Shown: piece by piece, positions 8,896 through 16,195 of the stretch
How positions within the stretch are numbered: position 1 is the first letter of the stretch
How the letters are laid out: each line of letters begins with the position of its first letter
Source of the DNA: Dinochytrium kinnereticum
Lineage: Eukaryota > Chytridiomycota > Chytridiomycetes > Chytridiales > Chytridiaceae
Direction of reading: 5' to 3'
Length of the DNA stretch: 28,421 nucleotides
Assembly: GCA_027604005.1 (NCBI GenBank)
Contig: JADGJT010000307.1
Span: forward strand, 1-28,421
Notes under the pieces: model-generated
The model's input: the letters and a program-made list of their open reading frames with translations, nothing else
The model's database searches: none
Told to the model about the DNA's origin: nothing
Position numbers and translations under genes: made by a program

Positions 8896-9808
8896 CTAAG
8901 CCTTCTGCGATTTATACAAGTTGCAGATGCTTTCCACAAAGCTTTCAACGCTGGACCCATCTGGGCAGTCATACCATCGATTCCTGTCGCGAATGCACCG
9001 CTGGCGCCCGTTCATGAAGATTGTACAGCTTTTCCTGGATAACAGTCTTAGTTAGCCTTTCGATAGCGAGGAAGTTGCTTGCCTGACGCCAGCCTCGAGT
9101 GTGCTTGCGATAGAACTTTGGAGCAGAGCTTTCCCTTCAGGGCCGTAGATGCAATCGCGAGCTGTTTCAAAGTCGATGCCAGCCTGTTTTGCGCAGACGA
9201 GCGATTGTACTTCGGATGGAATCGAGCGGCAATGTTGATTCTGGCAAAGAACAAACTGGAACCAGAGCTTAGGGTCGGGATTGTACTTTCGGATGCAAAG
9301 CTGGACAATGTTGCCGAGGCACTGGGGGGTGGAGAATAAATAAAGGGATGGTGGTTGTTGTTTGTGAAATTGCTTCCATGCAGTCCAGCCCGCTCACCTC
9401 CTCGTCACCATGCAAGCACGTCGCTCCGTAAGGTGCCGATTCGTTGGCCTTCCCAATGTACTTTCAAGACGAGTAGTGTAAGCCGAAAACCAGGAAACAA
9501 CCAAGGCCCACCTCCGTCTTGAACTCAACCAGGTCGCCCACCTCATCCAGCACGCTTTTGAGCTGCGTCTCACAATACACCGCATCCGGACACTTGCTCA
9601 TCACAAAGGCGGTGACATCCACCTTCTTGTCAAGGCCATGCCTGTGCCATCCATGGGACACGACAAACAGCGCCCAAAGCCAGAGCCACACAGCAGTGGC
9701 CAACGCCAGAAGGGCGGGGAGAGTCCTGTGGCGATTGAAGGCGATGAAGGCTGGATGGATGCCCTGCCTTGGACTGGGAGCGATGGAGCCGTAGGATGAT
9801 GGGTTCAT
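8896..9808 (-). CDS. GILT-type thiol reductase, membrane-anchored
   Basis: Member of the gamma-interferon-inducible lysosomal thiol reductase family, which reduces disulfides in the secretory/endolysosomal lumen. Four exons (9512-9808, 9398-9460, 9083-9321, 8896-9034) give 245 residues. One hydrophobic segment near residues 30-51 (PALLALATAVWLWLWALFVV) suggests a type II signal anchor. Family marks: VDVTAFVMSKCPDAVYCE (Cys73, Cys79); the GILT signature CLHGDEEC (Cys114-Cys121), which exists only after splicing exons 2 and 3; WFQFVLCQNQHC; CAKQAGIDFETARDC; and the C-terminal block SCTIFMNGRQRCIRDRNRWYDCP. The cysteines of the presumed active site are spaced CX5C, not CXXC. Intron 3 (9035-9082) is GC-AG with a good branch site (GCTAACTAAG). 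The start is the ATG just before the hydrophobic segment; the frame stays open farther upstream. Confidence 0.85.
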
Positions 9809-10430
9809 CTGGAGCGTCCTGTCAGCGGATTGAGAAAATGCACAAATCAACGCAGTAATCGAGCCCCGACAATTGAATGCAGCCGCCTTAAGGAAACCCC
9901 TTGGATGGGCGGGACTTGCGCGCTTGCATGGTCTATGAGGACGAAGGGTTGCTGGATTGTGATGGGGTTGATGGTGTATTGCGGGAAGCGAGCGCGTTCT
10001 CTGGGCTTCAAGGATTAGCTCACGCTCATGTCGGGCATACATTTCAGAGGCAGAGCATCCTCGTTCATCCCCAGCATCACCCTGCCACTTCATCGCGCTT
10101 TCTATTTTCGTCGCTCCAGTGAAGGGGTGTGACTTAGCTTGGTATGCACCAGAGGTTGTGTTTAACCACCTCATTATCCTTCAAAGTTGAACTGGCGCGA
10201 CAACGCATTGACTGGACACCAACCTTCTCTCTTCTCACATGGCACTCTCCCGTCTCTCCGCACCAGCTACCTCCCATTTTGCGGCCAACCATTGCCATCC
10301 TTTCTTCGGCATGGATTCGATGGATCAGCCGAGGCGTAAATCTCTGCAAGCGAAAAAAAAAGAGGCAGCTGGTCAAGTTGCGAGGGATTGGACGATGATC
10401 TCTGGAAAGCGGTAATCCTTACGATGCTTT

Positions 10431-10438
10431 TATAAATA
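10431..10438 (+). promoter_or_regulatory. TATA box (TATAAATA) for the gene at 10624
   Basis: TATAAATA followed by GG, 193 bp before the ATG. The leader in between is C/T-rich, as in other leaders of this window. Confidence 0.6.
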
Positions 10439-10457
10439 GGCAGGATATCCGATCAAC

Positions 10458-10470
10458 GTCAACCGTTGAC
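10458..10470. promoter_or_regulatory. 13-bp inverted repeat with GTCAAC/GTTGAC arms
   Basis: GTCAACCGTTGAC has perfect 6-bp arms around one base. It lies 20 bp after the TATA box, near the expected transcription start. It could be a dimer-binding site for a regulator; no factor is assigned. Confidence 0.3.
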
Positions 10471-10623
10471 AAGAAACCCTCATCGGCATCCGCATCCTCG
10501 TCAATCTGCCTTCATCGGTTTTTATCTCTCAGTCGTTAATAGAGACTCCTGGTTCTCAAGGCATTCGCTCCACTTTTTCTAGCATCAGCCTGCTTCAAGA
10601 CTATCCGGCTCAGCCTTTTCATA

Positions 10624-11476
10624 ATGCTCGCCGCCGCCTCTTCTCCCTCTCCCTCCACCCCTCTGACCCTGTCCAAGATCGCTGCAAAGAAGTGGTTTGA
10701 AGAAAACAGATGGAACCGGTTCACCACTTTTGAGGCAGCATGGGCTGAGGTCGCGGTCAAGCACGGCCAGGAAGCTCGAACCGCGTTGGCTTCAACGATG
10801 AAGTGGGCGCGAAAATCGACCTCGTCTGGTCCGTTGAGGTCGGCGAGAAAGGGATTCGGCTCGAAGCGGCATTCGCCTTACTCGATAAAGCATAAGACTG
10901 GGTTGTCTGAAGAAGTCAGGGACATGACGTTGGAGGTTTGGCATTCATCTTGGTCACTTTTCTTTTTCTGTCAGCTTGAAAGCCAGTTTCTCAATGGTTG
11001 GAAAAATAGTTTGCCAGGGTCGTTTCTCTGAAGGAAAGGACTGAAACGCTGGAATCTTTCTATGGGTCGTCGCTACAGTCCATGTTGGACAGTCAACTTT
11101 ACCAGCACTTTACCAAGTATGTCCAAAAGACTTATACCGCCACGATCACAAAGCCACAGTTCAAGAGAGCAGAGGCCGCTGACCCTGTTTTCGACAATGC
11201 TGTGCAAGATATCGTCAGAATCATTTTAAGTGAGTAAACTTCATGTTTTTGTCGGCTGTGATTAGCTATGGACTTAAACTTTGATCGTCATCAGACTACA
11301 CCTTGGAGAGTTTGGATAGGAAGGCGTTTTTATCAGAGAGTGTGGTTTTTTCCGTGCCCATGTACATCAATGTTACCAAAGCCCTTTTGTCGGCGAAGAA
11401 GCTTCTTTACTCCATGAACATGGAGAGGGAGTGGGCCGTGTACGCTTCTAGAGTTTTGGGTTCACAGTGGGTTTGA
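10624..11476 (+). CDS. Uncharacterised protein, 229 residues
   Basis: Three exons (10624-10935, 11034-11229, 11295-11476) join in frame. The first 20 residues are Ala/Ser/Pro-rich (MLAAASSPSPSTPLTL). A basic stretch follows (KWARKSTSSG, RSARKGFGSKRHS), then a predominantly helical region (ERTETLESFYGSSLQSMLD, FDNAVQDIVRIILNYTLESL, YINVTKALLSAKKLLYSM). It has no clear signal peptide, no membrane segment and almost no cysteine. Splicing is supported by standard GT-AG sites, phase agreement and protein-like sequence on both sides. I do not recognise a family. A TATA box lies upstream and AATAAA about 100 bp downstream. Confidence 0.7.
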
Positions 11477-11575
11477 ATGATGTAGTTCTGGGCTTGATTT
11501 CTTTGATTTCCTTCTGCTTGGTTGATGCACGAGTGGCATGCTGCTTACTCTGTCGCTCATTTTCGTTTTGGATGA

Positions 11576-11581
11576 AATAAA
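11576..11581 (+). terminator. Candidate AATAAA polyadenylation signal
   Basis: AATAAA lies 100 bp after the stop of the 229-residue protein, followed by AT-rich sequence. Confidence 0.5.
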
Positions 11582-11799
11582 ATGATGGTTATGTATTTTT
11601 ATAAAAATGAGTACCTATTTCCTGATGTGTTTTTTTTTCTTCTGGAAGTAAACGACTGGACCGAAATGGTCGGCACAAGCGCCAACAGCATTTAAGATAA
11701 CATGGAAGAACTTTCCTTCCTCCAGCCAAGGTACTGGAGGTATATATATTACAAATGATAGAGAACAGAGTATAAAAAAAGTATAAAAAACAAGACAGA

Positions 11800-14700
11800 T
11801 CACTCTGCCGTCTTTGCCATCTTCGCCCGAATGCTCTTCAAGCAATTCACAGCATCCTTCGACGACACCGACTTCCCCAATAACGCCGCATAGCACGAAT
11901 CATTATTTGCCTCCTGCTCTTTCAATATTTGATTAGTCTAACGATGCTTATCCTGTTGCTCATGGGATAAGAGTTTACCTTTTTGACCATTCTCCTTAAC
12001 CGACGACTTTTTGTCAGCAGCCTTATCGGAGGTCTTCTTCTTATCCTTGGCGTCGGCCGCCACGTCCTTTGTCTTCTCCTTCTTATTGCCCTTTTTCTTA
12101 TCCTCTGCGGTTGACTGGGGCTTCTTCTTATCCTCGGATTTAGAGCCCTTCCCGTTGTGAGGCTTCTTTTTATCTTCAGTCTTCGAGTCCTTCGCATTGT
12201 CAGATTTCTTCTTGTCAACAACGGAGTCCTTCTTCTCGCTGTGCTTCTTCTCGTTGTGCTTCTTATCGCTAGGCTTCTTCTCGTTGTGCTTCTTCTCGTT
12301 GTGCTTCTTATCCTCGGTCACAGATTTGGTTTTCTTGTTAGTCGAGTCCATCTTCACGACCCCTGTAGGTGGAGTGTGCTTGTAAGGAAGCTTGACCTCT
12401 TCCTCTTCTTTAAAAAACGTTAATGTAAAGATAAAGAGGTGCATGACTGGATCCAAAACAAAAAAAAAACAAACGAATAATCCACCTTTCTTCTCTCCAT
12501 CGTTCGCTACTGCGCTCTTGTTCTCGGCGGAATCAGATTTGGTCTTCTTGTTGCCACCTTTCTTGGCCGAGTCCATCTTTACCACTCCTGTCGGGGGAGT
12601 GTGTTTGTAAGGAAGCTTCAAGCCCTCATCTACAGCCACGTTATGAATCAGATTCACGTTCAGATCAATGACAATAGATCAGAAAAAAAGAAGGAAGAAA
12701 AGAAAATACCAAACCGAAATTCTTACCTTCCTTCTCATCATTCGAAACCTTTGCCGCCTTTGTTCCGACCTTCTTGTTATCTGTGGCGTGCATGGTCTGA
12801 TAGCATCCTGCAAGGTTGTCAAAGTCGAAGGTTGTCTTTAACGAATCGCAGGCGTTCAAGGAAGTCTTGCTGTCAACGACGTGGTTTCTTAAAGGTAAAA
12901 ATGTGAGATCGCGCAAACTTTAAACGTCACGCTTACTGGAGCTTCGCGATAAAATCACTCTGAGAGCTGTACTTCCCAACTGGGGCGTTCAAGCAGTCAA
13001 GCGCGTCACGCTCTGACAAAGAGTTCAGAGCCTCTGAGCAAGCGTCGTTGCCACCTCGCTCTAAAAGCAGGCAGTCAGACATTAATGATNNNNNNNNNNA
13101 AAAAAAAAAAAAAAAAAAAAAAGAATTCTCACTCTTGTTCTCTGATCCACCGACGCTGTTCTGACCTCCCATAAGAGCTCCCAACAAGCCTCCACTACCC
13201 GACATAATCTTTGCGAGGTAAGACTTTGGGTCAATCTTCTGTCCATTCTTCAAAGCGTTGAAGCAAGCCATCAGCTCGGCAGCGTTAAAGTCAGACACGA
13301 CGATCGAGCAAAGATCTGCAGGTGCAGGTGCACGGGCGGTGGTGGTCTGACCATGCTGACTGTGAAAATAGTTGGGTGTAAGGACATGTCGGAGTGAGGA
13401 AAAACTCTTACATGAGCTGGTTCAGGAAGAGCGTGCCGTTTCCAACCGAGTTGTAACAGCTGATAAGCTCGAAGGCTGTCATGGTCGGCTTGCTGTACAC
13501 ATTGACGCATTCGGGGGTCTCTGCGACGGGTGCTGCTACGGCTGGTGCTACGGGTGCTGCTACGGGTGCTGCTACGGGTGCTGCAAGAGGAGGCGGGATA
13601 AGGCCGGCAAGAGGACCAACTACAGCAGGGCCAGCGATAGGTCCGGCTTCTAAAAAAGTGGTTAACTTGAGATCTGGTTTGACAAAAAACAAAAGAAAAG
13701 ACCAAACCTAATGCTTGAGGTTTAGAATGCCTGTTTCTCCTTTTAGAAGGAGAAGCTACAGAACACGCAGTAAGTAAATAATATTCAGATAAAGAAGCTT
13801 TACCCTTTTCGGCAGACGCGTTCTCAGTTGGAATCTGGTCCACCTCACTCGAGTTCAGCTTGTTGTAGCAGGCAGCGAGATCGAGAGGTGTGAAGTTCCC
13901 AGAAAGCTTCATGCAGGCATTGTCCTGGACAGTCGTCACTTCGTCGATGGAGTTGAATCCAGAGTATTTACTGAAGGAGATGAGCATAGAAAGCCCAAAG
14001 TGGAAGGAAAAGGAAACAATAAAACAGCAATGCTTACGCAACAACGTCCATAAACAAGCTACCGTCTTTAACGGAGAGGTAGCAGTTTAGCGCATCCTCT
14101 GCAACAAGCGTCTTCTTTGACATGGCATTATTGCAAGCATCAGTGGCTATGTATTTAAACAAAAAAAGAAAAGAAAAGTCAGCAACAGTTTCCTTCCACC
14201 AAAAAAAAAAAAATAAATAATGAAAAAAATAGCAAGCAGTTATTAAAACACAAACCCTGATCCTTTCGTCGAACATTAACCAATCCCTCAGAGTTCTCTT
14301 TTCCGGCCTCAAAAATCCCAGACATGATCGGTCCAGCGCTGTTGACGGTCTGTGCCATTGCGGATGGTTTGTAGCAATCCAGAAGATCAAAAGAGGTGAA
14401 CTCTGCGTTGTTAGCGACGTTTGAGCAGGAGAAGGCTTTGGCTTTTTGTCCTCCTGCCCGATTAGAGGCTAGAGCATGGGTGTTGATTTTGTCTGCGTTG
14501 CGTCCAGCATGGGCCCTATTTACCGGGTGTTTGTTCGATTTTTTTGGTCAATAAGGAAACGAGCAAAGAAAGGTAAGGTGTTAATGAACTTTCACTGACT
14601 TGATAAGGGCGACAAAAGCGTCAAGACCGTCCGCCGAGTTGATAGATCTGTAGCAGTTCATCACTGATGCAGCATTGAGCATAGTGTCCTTGAATGCATT

Positions 14701-15634
14701 CGAACAAGGGAAAATGGTAGGGTCGTCTGTTAACAAAAAGAAAAAAAAAACAATGTTAAAAACAACCAGTTTTAGATTGGAAGCAAGCACAGGTCTGCAC
14801 TGACAACATCAGAAATCTTACCGGAATTGATGGCTTGAGCCGTCGAATCAGGCTTCGCGCTGGCCTGAACGTACTTGTGAGGAGCAAGGTCAGCAATGGC
14901 CGGCGCAGCGTTGGCAGCAGGGGCAGCCCTTGCGGTTTGGTAGCAGTCCAAAAGATCCAGGGATGTGAACTCTGGCATATTTTGAACATTGTTGCAAGAG
15001 TGGAAGGATTCCGGTGCCTTCACTCCAGATCTTGCAGCCTCAGACGACACAACGTCAGCGATTTCTTTGTAGTTTTTGGCAAACTGCTTTGAGTGAACCC
15101 TGGAGATCAAAAGTAAGAAACCTTCTGCGTTAACGCATTGAACAAAAAGTCACCAAAGGACTGGAAGTCCAGAACTTACTTGGCCAGTCCGACCAGAGCG
15201 TCCACGCCGCCATAGTTTTCAAGACTCTTTGCACAATCCATGACAGCCGCAGCATTCAGCATTGAATTCTTGAACGCTTCAGTGCAGGCTGCGCCGTTGG
15301 CACTCTTTGTAGTCGCATGGGAAGGATCGTGAGATGCTGGGGCAACGGCCGTTGCATCCGTAATCTCCTCCTCTTCATCCCTGTCTTCCGCCTTGACAAT
15401 GATACTTCCCGGAGAGGCATTCACTTTGTTCTCAGGAAGCACGGGCTCCGGCGCCTGCGGACCATCCAGATCAATAACTATCTCTCTCTTCTGATGCTTG
15501 AGCTCCGAAACAACCTTCTCCAAGTTTAGGCCTGCAAATGTCGCTGGTTTGTGCCTGGGCACCAAGGCCGACGTGCCTGACGGCCCGTTGGCAAAGCATA
15601 TCGCCAGAAGGGTGAGGACCGCCTCCAGCCGCAT
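11800..15634 (-). CDS. Secreted protein with eleven C-x14/16-C modules and a Lys-rich region
   Basis: Fourteen exons join to 961 residues: 15180-15634, 14822-15099, 14600-14726, 14256-14515, 14038-14146, 13804-13970, 13708-13755, 13412-13649, 13133-13359, 12937-13060, 12727-12887, 12486-12629, 11979-12407 and 11800-11918. A signal peptide (MRLEAVLTLLAICFANG) precedes eleven modules, each with two Cys 14 or 16 residues apart and usually ending L-x-x-C-Y (NCYRS, DCYQT, SCYNS). All 22 Cys after the signal peptide belong to these pairs. Odd modules are followed by a hydrophobic block ending near the exon junction (GLDAFVALIK). Exon phases alternate 1-2 then 2-1. Linker exons 7, 12 and 13 are phase 1-1; 12 and 13 share LPYKHTPPTGVVKMDS and carry Lys-rich repeats. 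No membrane segment or family recognised; a cell-surface role is inference. Confidence 0.8.
11985..12330 (-). repeat. Lys-rich low-complexity coding repeat (KKHNE / EDKKK units)
   Basis: Exon 13 of the Cys-module gene encodes imperfect short repeats of KKHNE, KKPSD, KKHSE and EDKKKP type. The most regular DNA (CTTCTTCTCGTTGTG units on the plus strand) is at 12226-12313. The protein would be highly positively charged here, which could bind acidic wall or host polymers. Confidence 0.8.
13090..13122. other. Assembly gap (10 N) next to a poly-A tract
   Basis: Ten N at 13090-13099 are followed by 23 A at 13100-13122. The gap lies in the intron between exons 9 and 10 of the Cys-module gene. Its true length is unknown and it does not touch the modelled coding sequence. 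Confidence 0.98.
13525..13585 (-). repeat. Ala-Pro-Val coding repeat in the Cys-module gene
   Basis: Imperfect 12-15-bp units (GGTGCTGCTACG on the plus strand) encode AAPVAAPVAAPV in exon 8, a likely extended linker before module 7. Confidence 0.75.
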
Positions 15635-15690
15635 TTGTCCGTTCCGTGCTAGCCTGAGAGTAACTAGATGATTCCTGTCGCGGGGGTGCC

Positions 15691-15742
15691 GTCGTCGTCG
15701 TAAAAGAGTCGTCAGTCGTCAGTCGTCGCAGCCAGCGTCGTC
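15691..15742. repeat. GTC-rich simple repeat
   Basis: About 50 bp dominated by GTC trinucleotides (GTCGTCGTCG, then GTCGTCAGTCGTCAGTCGTC), starting about 60 bp before the Cys-module start codon, in its likely 5' UTR or core promoter. Confidence 0.8.
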
Positions 15743-15772
15743 AAACGTTAACGTGCCGAACAAACAGAATCA

Positions 15773-15796
15773 ATGGACGGATGGACAGATGGACGG
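15773..15796. repeat. Three tandem 8-bp units, ATGGACGG / ATGGACAG
   Basis: ATGGACGG, ATGGACAG and ATGGACGG lie head to tail, 140-160 bp upstream of the Cys-module start codon. Confidence 0.8.
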
Positions 15797-16195
15797 CGTT
15801 GATGGTTTGTTCAGAGTTGCCTTCGTTTCGCCCTCCTCCCGCAATTGTGTCTCTGCGCGAGCGTGTCTCCACCAGCGCTTTCTACCGAGCAACCTGACAA
15901 CCCCTTGCACGAGGTATAAACCACGGACGTGTCGGACAGACAGGGCTGGAGTGAATCAAGTGAGGGAAACGAGGGACGGGACTTGACCACTGCGCAGAGG
16001 AACGCGAGTCGCTTCCGTCAATGCCGTCGGCACGCAAAGGACAGGGAGACAGAGGCACACGCTGCGCTGATAATGATATCGAAAGTGTATTTCATCTAAT
16101 GATACAACAGCAAGAACAGGGAAGCTTTGGGAATGATACGAAAATGTAAAAGATCGAAATAAAGGGCGGGCGCCCAGGGCTGTGTGTGGCATCTG

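Larger units (their letters stand above)
9809..10623. other. Divergent intergenic region, GILT / unknown gene
   Basis: 815 bp between the GILT start (minus) and the 229-residue protein start (plus). The GILT frame stays open about 120 codons upstream but is low-complexity (RPHRPCKRASPAHP) and is not supported. A clear TATA box for the plus gene lies at 10431 and a 13-bp palindrome at 10458. Confidence 0.5.
15635..16195. other. Intergenic region upstream of the Cys-module gene
   Basis: 561 bp between the Cys-module gene start and the chitosanase stop, both on the minus strand, so it holds the promoter of the first and the 3' end of the second. Two simple repeats lie here (15691-15742 and 15773-15796). 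I see no clear TATA box in the right orientation and no gene. Confidence 0.5.

Noticed and set aside
8802..9017. Plus-strand Cys-rich open frame resembling a zinc-binding domain (CKIC...CRCF...CREC)
   Set aside because: It is the antisense of the C-terminal GILT exon (CTIFMNGRQRC...WYDCP), which matches a known family; it has no ATG and no splice path from the ATG at 8752.
9809..10174. N-terminal extension of the GILT protein by about 120 codons
   Set aside because: Low-complexity, His/Pro/Arg-rich sequence with no family match; the ATG at 9808 directly precedes the signal anchor.
13271..14044. Long minus-strand open frame with Ser/Arg-rich runs (STRSSTRSTSRSSTR)
   Set aside because: A frame-shifted shadow across exons and introns of the Cys-module gene, produced by its Ala-Pro repeat read in another frame.
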